Below, piece by piece: positions 47,601 to 55,827 of a stretch of DNA of 64,000 bases. The notes beneath the pieces were generated by a model, which was given only the letters and a program-made list of their open reading frames with translations, was not told the origin of the DNA and ran no database searches. Source of the stretch: Cylicocyclus nassatus (lineage: Eukaryota; Nematoda; Chromadorea; Rhabditida; Strongylidae); NCBI GenBank assembly GCA_958299035.1, contig CATQJL010000316.1, positions 91,596,443 to 91,660,442 on the forward strand, written 5' to 3'. Positions within the stretch are counted from its first letter, which is position 1. Each line of letters begins with the position of its first letter. The translations under genes and the position numbers were made by a program.

Positions 47601-50600
47601 CGTTATCTCCTTTTGTAGGGAACATTGGGGTATCGGAGCAGCGCGGTTGGTCTACTTTTAGGGCATGCTATTTTATTTTATTTTGTTTTATTTTATTGCA
47701 TTTTACTAATACACTCAAGGTGCACCGAAGAACAAGAAATAAAACTCTTACACGTCGAACGGAACCATGATACTAGCTTGTCAATAGCTTAGAGAGATAA
47801 ACGATGGACGTATAAGCTATGCACTAATCTAAGGCCAACTAAGATATACAATATCTATTAGAATGTCTGATGAGTGTAATATTCACTTGAGATATAAAGA
47901 ATGACTGGAGAATCTTGCTTCCTCCAAATTAATTCTGAAAACCCTTTTTGAGTGCCAGCGAGCTTAGGCTGCGTTCATATTGATTAGGTAATCCGGGAAC
48001 AGTAGGAACGCGTAGCCTTACGAACGAAAACTAGCTCACAGCGCCCAGGTGAAGATACAATTTGGAGGACAGCAAGACTCCGAATTGAAGTGTCAGTCCG
48101 AAAGCCTGCCAGTAAGGCATAAGCGGAAGTGAACCTGGGCACTTAGGTGTGAGTGTAATGGTAAAGCCATGCGAAGTGGAATCAAGTATCCTGGCAGGTG
48201 AGGCAAGCCGGTATGACCGTTGGTAATGCAAGGTTTAGGTTGACAGTGAACGACAGTGAACGAACAAAAATAGATAGGTGGCAGTATAACTCAATGTTTT
48301 GATTTGATTACCCAAATCGAAGCGAAATGCATTTGCTAAGTAGACGGGTTGAAGATTTGACGAGATCTGGAGGGCTTGCGAGGTGTGGATGATTTGAAGA
48401 GGTATGTACGACTTGGCGAGTGAACGACGACGAGGTACCAACAACTTGAGGAGGAATAAGCAATCTGACGAGGTACTGAGTTTCGACAAGGTAGCGCGAC
48501 GTGACCAGGTATGGAAGACTTGACTAGGCTTGGAGAGGCATGGAGGGTGGTTTGGAACAATGGCGGATGGCGCATGTACTCACAACATCTGAACACAGAT
48601 AGCTGTTGAGTAGCTGTAGCACATTGATATTTTGTAATCTTCTTTCGAATATTCTGAAATTTTCACTGGAAACGATGTAATCGGGTAGAACAGAAAACCA
48701 TCCGGTTGTTCGACAAACAAAAGAGTGTAAGTCATCAGGAATCGTTTTTTTTTCTTAGGGATCGGTCAGAGTTTGCCAGTGTTGCCTGTGTTGAAAGCGT
48801 TGCCGGTGTTGAAAGTGTTGAAAGTGTTGCCAGTGTTGAATGTGGAAATCATCATTCTCGCAGTTTCATTCTTCCTCGAACGATTTCACCGGCTGGTGAG
48901 TACGTTTGGAATGGAATTGGGAAATGGGAGATAATGAAACGAAATAGGAAATTGATGTACTAGTATTTCTTATGCCGCACAGGTTGGTATGGTGGAACTT
49001 TATTGACCTATTTCGAACAACTCGTCTTCGTCGGAGGTCTTCAGTTCACCAAAGAGTCAGTAGTCCGCATTATAGGTAGGTCTTTTGCTCACTAATTGCA
49101 GGAGCGCCCTTGATATCTAACACGCATTCTCACCAGCACATTTTCAGTTGGAGAAAACAAGTCCTCTACTTTTTGAAGAAGTTTGTATTCCCGAATCATT
49201 TATTACGTTCATATTTCCCATTTCCATTTCAGACGTATTCACCACCCGCTGAGATCGTTCGAGGAAAAATGAAACTGCAAGACTGATGATTTCCACATCC
49301 AACACTTTTAACACCGGCAACACCGGCAGCGCTTTCAACACTTTCAACACCTTCAACACTTTCAACACTGGCAACACTTTCAACACAGGCAACACAGGCA
49401 AACTCTGACTGATCCCTTAATGCGGTAGTATAAACCAAACCTACCTACCGTTCGCTGCACGGTATGAATAACCAAAACTTGCTAGCTTTGAGTTTTGTTT
49501 CAAAGCGCAGAATTGGAAAACACAAAACAAGATCATTCAGAACGCGTCTATACAATAGGCTCTGCAGGTTCAATCTTTTTAACCGCAGCCGATAGGAGGG
49601 TAAAGCTTGTGGGTGATTTGGATTGAGAAAACATCTGTAAAATAATATTCAGGTGAACGTTTTTTGGATTTTTCAGTTTTTTCGATGTTTCCTTTTATAA
49701 ATGGACTCCAAATAGGCGAGACATATTCGAGATGCGTCGAGACAAAGCTTTTGTAGAGCCTCAAAAACCTCAGGATCATTGCTGTATATGCCTTGAAAAA
49801 TAGTAATGAGCGTTGCCCGATATGAGATTTGAATGAAAGAGAGGCGTCAACCATGACACCAAGATCACGCATAGGGTTAGCAAATTCAAGACCGACACCG
49901 TCGCAGGTGTAAGTACGGCAGGGGGAACTCCCAAGATGCATAACAGTAGTCTTAGAAGCATTTAGAGGGATGTCCCATCTTGGACCAGATTTCCATTTTG
50001 CTGATGGAGGAAGAAAGTGCCATGAAGGCTTCGCCTTGATGATCAGAATCAAAACAAAAATGAATTATTATGTGATCAGCAAACATTAGTATTTTGACAT
50101 TTGGATGGGTTCTCAGTATGCAGGTAATTCAGCAACGTATATCAAGAAAAGTAACGGTGAGAGTATTCCACACCTTGAGGGACGCCACTACTGCAACGGT
50201 AACGCTCTGAATACTTGTACCCGACCTGTCAATGAGCCCGGAAGAAATCCGTGTTGCTCACGAGGAATAACATTATGCGCGTCCAACCATTTGAAGAACT
50301 TTCTTCTGATTATCTTTCCGAGAATCTTTCCAGCAGAAGGCATTTTACTAATGGGTCGAAAATTCGCCAAAGTACCATTATATCCTTTTTTAGGAATAGC
50401 CCTGACTAAGGCCCCGGGCAGACTTCACGCGATTTGATCGTCGCGACTGAATCGCGACGAGACAACTGTTACAACATCATTCCATGCCGATCAACCTGCA
50501 TTCGGTTGTGATACTTTTCCAGCCCGATATTTTTGAATGTGAAATGAAAATGAATGGAAATATTGGCGATAAGATCGCGACGATTAAGTCGCGTGAAGTC

Positions 50601-52277
50601 TGGCCGGGGCCTAACGCTTCTTTCCCTAATAGATACTACACCCGTTAGAGAGAAACATTGAAGAAAGAAAGAGGAGTGCACAAGGTATGGGCACAGTTTC
50701 TATAAACGATTTGTGGAATTCCATCAAATGTGGCAGTAGCAACTGACTTTAAGTTTTTCAGTATTTCAAAGACAACATCGGACAAGTAATAATCTGGAGT
50801 GAGTACATTTTGGGTGAACGCTGCCTTTAACACCAAGCACACCTCACGCGATTCCAGCCGCCATGCAATGACAGTACTCCAATATTGGCCAGGAGGGCAT
50901 TATCATACTTAAAAAAAGTTTCACGTGAAGAGATGAGTTTGCGGCCATTAGTCACGTATCACGATTTTCTAGTTTTCTTTTCCCTCTATTATGTAAACGC
51001 TCTGCTATCCCGTCATCTGCACGATTTTGAAAACTACGGGATTGTTTGACTAGTTTGAGATCTCGTGACGTTTGGCGTGAGAAGGGTCCTAGCTGATACA
51101 ACTTTTACGTCCTGGCGAGGTCCTATATTCGCGTGCCGAGCCCTTATGTGTATCCTGTGCATCATAGCAAGTGGCCTATGCTGGGTGGAGCTCAGGTCCC
51201 GCCGGCCGCCTCGCTTGGTGTCCGCATCTCTCTTATCTCTCTAATCATTTTCCCACTGCGAGAATGGAATATGAGGATCTTCGATCGCTAGTTAATTCTA
51301 AGAAGATGATTAGAGAGCAAGCTCGTTGCAGAGGTGCAAGCCGGCGAGGTGACCGCGCAGACCAGAGCCCCGCCCAGCAACCGTCACTCCCAATGATACA
51401 AAGCCTACAGTCAGTTCCAATTTCGTTTAAATAGAAGTTGGACTGGCGCGTCACGCACGGTTATGCAATATCGCATCTTTTTTATGACGCGACATGGAAC
51501 AGTGTCTGCTTCTTTTCATTCTTTTGCTCTTTGAATGGCAGAATGACAGCCGCTGTTCTCGCGAAGTCTACGGCGAAGCAGACGCGAGTTCCACATAAAA
51601 TGCTTAACCCGGTCCTGTTCGGAACAGACTGAATTTTGACTGCGAATGATTACGGATAAAGGCAAACGTACCTTACTACCATTCCCTCTATCCAGAACCT
51701 GAGGAATGCAAGAAAGGGTCCAAATGCTTCCATAAGGTAAGCATAGTCACCGCCCGACTTCGGGATCATAATACCGAGTTCGGCATAGATACACGCACCA
51801 AGAAAACACCATAATCCACATATAAACCATATTATGATTGACGCGCCGACAGAGCCAGCAGCTATAGAAGCAGAAATTCCTTTCAATTTAACGAAGGACT
51901 AGTGCGGACCTCGTTGAACGCCCGTAGGGGCGATAAATAATCCTGCACCAATCACTCCGCCCATCGTCATTGTAATAGCGTTCTTCAAACTGAGCGTTCT
52001 CTTCAATCCCTTTTCTTCATCTCCTTCATATAAACTTGAGAAAGACCACTAAAAACTCATCAACCTCAAAGGGACAATTTTTATGCAAGGAAATGCCTGA
52101 ATGTATGATCGACTTGACTCGGCTTTACTGACTCCTTACCAACGCATCTTCTCCACTTGGCTTCTTTGAATCCTTGACCGTATTGGTGTGGCTCGAGTTT
52201 TTCTGTGCCGTGCGAGATGGTACTTCCCCATCTGTGTCACCTTTCTTATCGTCTTCTTCCTCATTTACAGGCATCAT
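25831..52277 (-). CDS. Gene B: complete SLC7-type amino-acid transporter light chain, 13 exons
   Basis: Exons: 52277..52140, 52048..51910, 51861..51672, 46748..46633, 42815..42690, 42642..42489, 31190..31067, 31015..30912, 30869..30773, 30711..30559, 26668..26584, 26045..25953, 25892..25831. From ATG 52274 the spliced length is 1578 nt, 525 residues plus TGA; an in-frame ATG at 52277 adds one residue. Every junction is GT-AG and in phase. The product is a 12-TM LAT-family (APC superfamily) plasma-membrane exchanger. Such light chains pair with a glycoprotein heavy chain through a cysteine, here Cys~178 in LYPNCDPPP. TM1 has GGVIGAGLFIAP, TM6 has GLFAYQGWINLSFLTEE, and the tail is FCQKILMVVDDNESK. 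The paralogue arrangement suggests relatives of worm AAT proteins. Substrate cannot be read from sequence. Introns hold about 25 kb of transposons. Confidence 0.88.
26075..26462. mobile_element. 388-bp MITE with GGGTAGAGGACTATATG ends and 9-bp duplication
   Basis: Ends GGGTAGAGGACTATATGTCG and, reversed, GGGTGGAGGACTATATGTCG. Flanks are ATGGTTTCA and ATGGTTTCC, a 9-bp target duplication with one mismatch, as for Mutator-type elements. The ORFs inside have no recognisable domain. It is inserted in gene B intron 11, 29 nt upstream of the exon 12 acceptor. It is absent from gene C. Confidence 0.78.
27062..28605. mobile_element. Tc1-type palindromic element (CAGTGCTGGACATAATTATA ends)
   Basis: 1544 bp whose arms of roughly 500 bp (27062-27610 and 28045-28605) are inverted copies. 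Termini CAGTGCTGGACATAATTATA resemble Tc1 ends. The internal motif AAAATTATACAGCCACCTGG recurs in each arm. The left flank is TA; the right flank reads CA, a mutated TA. Gene C has the empty site (GGAACTACTGAG near 62980). ORFs in the arms (e.g. 27417-27605) have no recognisable transposase motif. Confidence 0.75.
29595..30540. mobile_element. Mariner-like palindromic element just inside gene B intron 10
   Basis: 946 bp between TA dinucleotides. Ends are TTAGGTTGTCCGGAAATTAA and, reversed, TTAGGATGTCCGGAAATAAA. The arms pair almost completely, meeting near 30065. An internal block, CGATAGAGCAAAGCAAGCTC, is shared with 37007-37953. It starts about 17 nt downstream of the exon 10 5' splice site. 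No coding potential. Confidence 0.85.
30559..31190 (-). CDS. Gene B exons 7-10
   Basis: Exon 7 (NLPLALVLSSAAITLIYTFF...SPDEVLISPAVGV), exon 8 (LFAEKAYPAVSFLMPLCVAM...IMSSR), exon 9 (LLFCAGREHQMPRILAMINK) and exon 10 (SFLTFCYLLISNNLYALITV...SVK). They cover TM7-TM10. Introns between them are 43 to 61 nt, typical of nematodes and unlike the transposon-filled introns either side. Confidence 0.87.
31629..32751. mobile_element. hAT-type non-autonomous element, 1123 bp
   Basis: Flanked by a perfect 8-bp duplication GTCGCAAC (31621-31628 and 32752-32759). Ends CAGGGTTGAGC and GCTCAACCCTG are inverted. An internal hairpin at about 32330-32398 pairs AATCGGGTCAGGCGCAACCC with its complement. A longer inverted theme (GGGTCAGGCGC) repeats the terminal region. 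No transposase remains. Confidence 0.88.
32768..32941. mobile_element. 174-bp Harbinger-type MITE
   Basis: TTA duplicated on both sides. Ends GGCTCCCGCCAGAATGCCGA and, reversed, GGCTCCCGCCAGAGTGCCGA. The whole element folds on itself, with CCAACGAAATACAC/GTGTATTTCGTTGG in the inner arms. No ORF. Confidence 0.85.
32991..33388. repeat. Tandem duplication, 204-bp period
   Basis: The 194-nt segment 32991-33184 recurs, apparently without change, at 33195-33388 after a 10-bp spacer. It begins GGTGGCCTCTCATCGCGCCT and ends GCGAAAAATCGT. No conserved protein is visible in any frame. Confidence 0.93.
34589..35517. mobile_element. Mariner-like palindromic element, TTAGGTCGTTTCATAAG ends
   Basis: 929 bp between TA dinucleotides. 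Ends TTAGGTCGTTTCATAAGTTC and, reversed, TTAGGTCGTTTCATGAGTTC. The arms pair for about 250 bp (CGCCGTTTTCCGATGAAGCGG with CCGCTTCATCGAAAAACGGCG). ORFs within it are by-products of the inverted repeat. Inserted in the CR1-like LINE. Confidence 0.83.
35723..36740. mobile_element. Mariner-like palindromic element in the LINE (TAAAA)n tail
   Basis: 1018 bp between TA dinucleotides. Ends CTAGGTCATTCCGAAAGTAA and, reversed, TTAGGTCATTCCGAAAGTAA, with arms of several hundred bp. It contains CGATAGAGCAAAC near both arm centres. Flanked on both sides by TAAAA repeats, the split LINE tail. Confidence 0.83.
37007..37953. mobile_element. Mariner-like palindromic element related to 29595-30540
   Basis: 947 bp between TA dinucleotides. 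Ends TTAGGTTGCCCCATAAGTTT and, reversed, TTAGGTTGTCCTATAAGTCT. It shares the internal block GATAGAGCAAAGCAAGCTCT and a middle section (CCAAAGTGATGCTGT, GTACAAC, CGAGAAAT) with 29595-30540. Same family, diverged. Confidence 0.84.
38546..38925. mobile_element. hAT-type MITE (CAGTGGCGTACC ends), 380 bp
   Basis: Ends CAGTGGCGTACC and GGTACGCCACTG. Flanked by GTAAGTTC and GTAACTTC, an 8-bp duplication with one mismatch. It has long G and C tracts near the ends and GTGGCGTCAGCCAC twice inside. Lies in gene B intron 6. Confidence 0.85.
38940..40873. other. Gene B intron 6, no recognised element
   Basis: AT-rich intronic sequence. Short ORFs such as 39460-39651 (minus) have no conserved motif. I see no terminal repeats or coding signal. 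Confidence 0.4.
40874..42093. mobile_element. piggyBac-type non-autonomous element, TTAA-flanked
   Basis: 1220 bp between TTAA sites (40870-40873 and 42094-42097). The inverted ends CACGTTTCGGACCG match over 14 bp. Two tRNA-like segments face each other inside. No transposase motif seen. Confidence 0.72.
41358..41428 (+). other. tRNA-like segment (A/B-box), inverted partner at 41600-41684
   Basis: Reads GCGGACCAGTGGTTAGTGCA, then CAGTAGCCTCATGAGTCGATG, and GTAGGTTCGAATTCC, close to a B-box. A reversed relative occupies 41600-41684 with a degraded B-box (GTAGGTTCACATCC). I could not close a full cloverleaf, so this is probably a SINE-like or tRNA-derived relic. Confidence 0.35.
42489..42815 (-). 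CDS. Gene B exons 5-6 (TM5-TM6)
   Basis: Exon 5 42815..42690 encodes GVGAINCWSVKAAASMQDYI and the next helix. Exon 6 42642..42489 encodes GPKYRDSFESPFEGNFRNWL and the TM6 segment GLFAYQGWINLSFLTEE, ending INPK. Their lengths (126 and 154 nt) equal those of gene A. The 47-nt intron between them is GT-AG. Confidence 0.9.
43491..43530 (-). ncRNA. Degenerate hammerhead motif in Penelope pLTR
   Basis: Minus strand: stem I CAGACT paired with AGTCTG, core CTGAAGA, stem II GGC...GCC, core AAAAC in place of GAAAC, triplet GTT. The stem I sequence differs from the 22-kb copies but still pairs. The G-to-A change at the catalytic G12 position predicts loss of cleavage. It lies downstream of the 44.3-46.2 kb Penelope ORFs and in the same sense. 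Confidence 0.6.
43870..43975 (-). other. tRNA-derived (SINE-like) segment
   Basis: On the minus strand GTGCAGGTTCGAATCCTGGC is a perfect polymerase III B-box in context. The upstream half does not give a credible cloverleaf, so a tRNA-derived repeat is likelier than a working tRNA gene. Confidence 0.3.
44322..46191 (-). mobile_element. Penelope-like retroelement: RT plus GIY-YIG endonuclease, frameshifted
   Basis: Minus-strand fragments in order: N-terminal part with VSEKGGEFVILSRDLD (45797-46093), then YTLIRTHKVP and VRPIISG (45600-45911). RT motif A is ESFDVESLYTSVSN (45228-45593), motif B QIRGLAMGQRPAPTLAIVFM, and the catalytic box CRYVDDC (45146-45373). Next come DGWLPFLNVRL (44879-45118) and the nuclease GVVYLITCTSCGDAYIGE (44322-44549). 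The order is that of Penelope. Frameshifts separate the parts, so it is inactive. It lies in gene B intron 4 in the gene's orientation. Confidence 0.88.
46633..46748 (-). CDS. Gene B exon 4 (disulphide cysteine loop)
   Basis: 116 nt encoding PCARAVISLTFAIYTLRPLY then PNCDPPPWTTELVAAILI. The cysteine aligns with the light-chain residue that cross-links the heavy subunit in vertebrate LATs. Acceptor TTGTTCAG, donor GTAAGT. It stands alone, about 4.9 kb from exon 3 and 3.8 kb from exon 5. Confidence 0.88.
47031..47176. mobile_element. 146-bp MITE, GAGATATTC ends
   Basis: Ends GAGATATTCGCCCCAAACTG and, reversed, GAGATATTCTCCTCCAAACT, with GATCGTA/TACGATT further in. The centre has CATGGATTCATGGC paired with CATGAATCC. 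It is inserted in a repeat that shares GGCAGC...CCAGGCAAATCTG with 1225-1255. Confidence 0.55.
47200..48700. other. Gene B intron 3, unassigned
   Basis: Contains a TTTTA-rich tract (about 47660-47710) that may be the tail of a minus-strand LINE. Otherwise there is no recognisable element; ORFs here have no conserved motif. Confidence 0.4.
48761..49430. repeat. Inverted pair of GTTGAAAGT/GTTGCCAGT minisatellites
   Basis: The left arm (48761-48960) carries about nine units of GTTGAAAGT or GTTGCCGGT type followed by unique sequence (CGCAGTTTCATTCTTCCTCG). The right arm (49188-49430) is the inverted counterpart with about 13 units. One frame in each arm reads a V-E-S/V-A-G repeat followed by a conserved segment (PRTISPAGEYV or PRTISAGGEYV). 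It lies in gene B intron 3. Confidence 0.75.
49560..50850 (-). mobile_element. CR1-like LINE remnant
   Basis: Minus-strand RT pieces: SDVVFEILKNLKSVATATFD near 50780 and IPKKGYNGTLANFRPISKMP near 50370. ILSPLLFLIYVAELPAY follows near 50150. Then come NASKTTVMHLGSSP near 49950 and LRLYKSFVSTHLEYVSPIWS near 49740, the usual non-LTR order. Stops and frameshifts break it. A 202-bp Harbinger-type MITE (50410-50611) is inserted. Confidence 0.75.
50410..50611. mobile_element. 202-bp Harbinger-type MITE inside the LINE
   Basis: TAA duplicated at 50407-50409 and 50612-50614. Ends GGCCCCGGGCAGACTTCACG and, reversed, GGCCCCGGCCAGACTTCACG, continuing CGCGA. Confidence 0.85.
51672..52277 (-). CDS. Gene B exons 1-3 (start codon to TM3)
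   Basis: Exon 1 starts MMPVNEEEDDKKGDTDGEV, an acidic and charged cytosolic tail. Exon 2 52048..51910 carries LKRTLSLKNAITMTMGGVIG and AGLFIAPTGVQR. Exon 3 51861..51672 carries [40 protein letters not shown] and FLAFLRFWIEGMVVR. The exon 2 acceptor TTTTTAG (start at 52048) is the one that keeps phase 0 from exon 1. Either ATG 52277 or 52274 can start the protein. Confidence 0.86.
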
Positions 52278-53100
52278 TCAGTTGTATTGTCCTCTTACTC
52301 AGTAAATGATGTGAGGGTGATTTCAAACCACCTGGTTGGACTTGGGAAGCTAATAAAATGATCAATACTCTGTGTTCTCTTCTATACAAATATTTGAGGA
52401 GATCATTTCAATGCTTTGAGGCATGGCAAAAATCCGTCCGATTCCATTTTCGAGTGCATGTGGGTTTTCTTCTACGGGTTGATGATTTGTAACATAGATC
52501 AGAACAAAAAGTTTATCGACCCTTTTTAGATGGTGCGAATAAATAATTTAATAGCTTCGTAACAAAATCATTTCATAAAATTTGTAGCAAGCTGATCCAG
52601 CGATTAGCGCTTGTAAGTCGTATTTATTGTCATCGACCAACATGAACAGTTTTTGCCAGAAGACAGTGAATTTATCTGTAACAGAAGCGTAAACCGTGTT
52701 CGAAGGTCAAAAGGAAGAGACGTACACATCAAAATGTTGAAGCACTGTGCCATTTTTCCAAATCATATAATGAGGACGTATATGGGCACCGCCGAAAATA
52801 GCACAGCAAAACCAATCGCTGAAGTTTTGATTTGGAAAGGAACGAAAGTGGTACACGTTAAAAATTAAGGTTCGTATAGTGAATCCATAGGTGCGATAGT
52901 GGGAGCCGGGCCCTCTCCAGGTGAAGGGGTCTCTGCTACTCCCATCCTTGTAAGGTGAATGGGGTAAGTGGGCCCTGAAAGCAAACTGCCCCAAAAACAT
53001 ACCGTTCGAACGCTGAGGTCATGTAGAATCAACCTAGGTTGTCGTTTTCTAATTCTTCTGTGCCGCGAAATAAGGGATTTTATGTACTTTATTCATCAAC
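52278..53100. other. Upstream region of gene B
   Basis: Non-coding 5' flank with no recognised repeat and no clear TATA box or splice-leader site. An ACTGAG just upstream of the ATG is a weak acceptor candidate. Confidence 0.35.
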
Positions 53101-53101
53101 T

Positions 53102-54165
53102 GATGTATCTTATATATAAAGCTGAATGTCTGTTTGTCTGTCTGTATGTATGTGTGTACGTATGTTCCGAATAGAAAATTCCATTTCTGAACCGATCCGG
53201 ACCAAACTTGGCACACATACACTTCGGGCCCCGGCGGGTGTCATAGGCTACTTTTCATCATCGATCGATATCGATTTTATCGATTTTTATCGATTTTTTT
53301 GCTGAGTTCACCTACGGGGCTGGGAGTTGGCACAGGGGGGTAATCGAGCATGGGGATTCCAAATACAATATTGGTTTTTAGGATTATCGATTACTTTTAT
53401 CGATTTTATCGATTTTTTTTGCAAAGTTTGAGCTACGGGGCTGGGAGTTCGCACAGGGGGGTAATCGAGCATGGGGATTCCGAATACAGTATTGGTTTTC
53501 GGGATTATCGATTACTTTTATCGATTTTATCGATTTTTTTGCAAAGTTTGAGCTAGGGGGCTGGGAGTTGGCACAGGGGGGTAATCGAGCATGCTGATCA
53601 TCCCCAAGGGGGGTGATCAGCATGCTCGATTACACCCCTGTGCAAACTCCCAGCCCCGCAGGTCAAATTTTACAAAAAATCGATAAAATCGATAAAAGTA
53701 ATGGACGATCTTGAAAACTAATATTGTATTCGTAATCTGCATGCTCGATTACCCCCTGTGCAAACTCCCAGCCCCGCAGGTCAAATTTTACAAAAAAATC
53801 GATAAAATCGATAAAAGTAATGGACGATCCTGAAAACTAATATTGTGTTCGTAATCAGCATGCTCGATTACCCCCCTGTGCAAAATCCCAGCCTCGCATG
53901 TCAAAATTTACAAAAAATCGATAAAATCAATAAAAGTAATGGACGATCCTGAAAACTATTGTATTCGAAATCCCCATGCTCACTTCCCCCTGTGCCAACT
54001 CCTAGCCCTGTAGGTGAACTCTGCAAAAAAATCGATAAAAAACGGTAAAATCGACATCGATCGATAACGAAAAGTGGACTGTGACACCCGCCGGGGCCCG
54101 AAGTGTATGTGTGCCAAGTTTGGTCCGGATACGGCGGAGCCGGGTAAGCCAGCTAGTGATATATA
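53102..54165. repeat. Mirror array: ~120-bp tandem units inverted about a centre near 53605
   Basis: Three units on the left (each GGGCTGGGAGTTNGCACAGG then GGTAATCGAGCATG and ATCGATTTTATCGATTT) face about four reversed units on the right. The centre reads GCATGCTGATCATCCCC/GGGGTGATCAGCATGC. Outer arms also pair: CCGGACCAAACTTGGCACAC at 53198 with its complement near 54118. TATATAAAG lies at both edges. Non-coding. Confidence 0.85.
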
Positions 54166-54202
54166 AAGTGTAATGCATTGATATCACTATCAACTCAACA
54201 TA

Positions 54203-54675
54203 TGCTAAGATGGACGGCAGGCATCACGATGATGGACCACGTCACCAACGATACCATAAGAGCAATAATGAACGTCACCCTATCGTAAAGAAGGTACAAG
54301 AAAGGCGACTCCTGGTACGGACATGTTAGAAGGAGGGGAGAAGATCACGTCACTAAATTAGCAATGTCTGTAGATGTCCCCGGAAGTAGACCACGAGGAA
54401 GACCAAAGTTGAGATGGATGGAAAAAGTTGAGGCAGACTTAAAAGAGCTCGAAATTGATGGACATCAGGCTGAAGATCGTGAAAAATGGAGAACACTTAT
54501 AAAAGTAGTAAAGTAGACATGGTGATGCACTGTTACGGTTTATGTTATTTGTAACGTTGATCAACAGTTTTTTTCTCTGCTCTTTTGTGGAACACCTAGC
54601 ATATCAAATGATACAAAGAGAGTAGCAGACCCCGTTTGCGTATTGTATTAGGGAACAATGCAAGGATAAAAAACA
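54203..54675 (+). mobile_element. 5'-truncated RTE fragment, second family
   Basis: Encodes only the C-terminus: MLRWTAGITMMDHVTNDTIR, PIVKKVQERR, then (after a frameshift) PRGRPKLRWMEKVEADLKEL and a stop at about 54514. It ends ...CAATGCAAGGATAAAAAAC, like the full elements. It differs clearly in sequence from the 3-6 kb RTE. Confidence 0.8.
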
Positions 54676-54699
54676 AGTGATCTTGTGTCCTCACTTTCT

Positions 54700-55825
54700 G
54701 CTCTGCAAATGAATGCTACGAGAAAGTCGACGGTCTACGTTTGTTAAAGAAGACTTGCTCTGTAAAATAGATGGATAATCAGCAGTGATTAGGTCTTCGT
54801 TTGACAGAAATCTGCTGTTGAAAATGGACATAATTTCAGAAAAAAAGCAGTGTATCTCTCGGTAGAGGAGGGCTAGAAAGAAATCGACGGACTACATCGA
54901 ATCTCCTTTTTCTGAGCTTTCGAATGGAGTATGGATTGCTGGGCGAAAACACTTGCCAGTTTTACAAATGGGGTGGAGATATTTACTATTAGTCTGCTCC
55001 ACCCAGCTCCCCCAATGTATCGGGTTTTATTGGTCACCGGAGCAAGTGCTTTTTAGAGCCGGGAAGCAAAACAGCCCTAATATGCTTTACACCATTCGAT
55101 AGTTAAGAACACGAGGAATCGACATTGGCCGTCTCTTTTTTCATAGCTTCTATGTGAAGCGAGATACGAGCAAATTTATCCAGCTATAATATCAGCCAGT
55201 TCTGGGTAATTATCTTTTCAAACCAAGAAGGTAAACCTAGAATCTTAGCAAGTTTAAGCGTACAAGGCCACAGGATTATATCAGTTTGAGTACATCAGTT
55301 TTTTGGAATGACTGAGGCATTGCAGCTTGAACGAAGTGCTTCTAAAGGGGTTATATGACACTCTAAAGCCTGCTGATAATAATTTTACGCAGCTTTTTTG
55401 TGATTTGCTTCAAAGGACCCCTTTGAGACGCTTTTATACGGCAGGAACACCTTCCAGAATACCGCAAAAAATTAGCTTTCACATCTCTGGCTCTGAACTT
55501 TTCAAAGTGAACTTGAACCTACCTCAAGAAAGACGCGGTTTTGGCAAATGCACTGCGCACAATGATGGTTTCCTCAACGGTCTAACAATCAAGATTGAGC
55601 TCAGAGAATACAACTATTCGAAAATTGCGTTTTCGTATGTCGAATTTAGAATCGCGTAAGCTCCCCTACAAAGCGTTTTCTGCAATTTCGGTGGGATCCT
55701 CAGAAAGTGAAAGACTTCCTCCACAGATCCATATATAGCAATCCCTAGCAGCCCTCTGGCACCCTTTTGAAATATGGTACCAACATCAAAGGCGCAAAAA
55801 GCGACAAACCTTTCGAATGACCTTA
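54700..55825. other. Intergenic B-C spacer with an unassigned ORF
   Basis: A 110-codon plus-strand ORF at 55327-55659 (starts MNEVLLKGLYDTLKPADNNF) has no motif I recognise. No terminal repeats identified. Confidence 0.35.
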
Positions 55826-55827
55826 TA

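Noticed and set aside
53300..54050. Regularly spaced repeats resembling a CRISPR array
   Set aside because: Units are ~120 bp, degenerate, mirrored, in a eukaryotic repeat; no short repeats with unique spacers.
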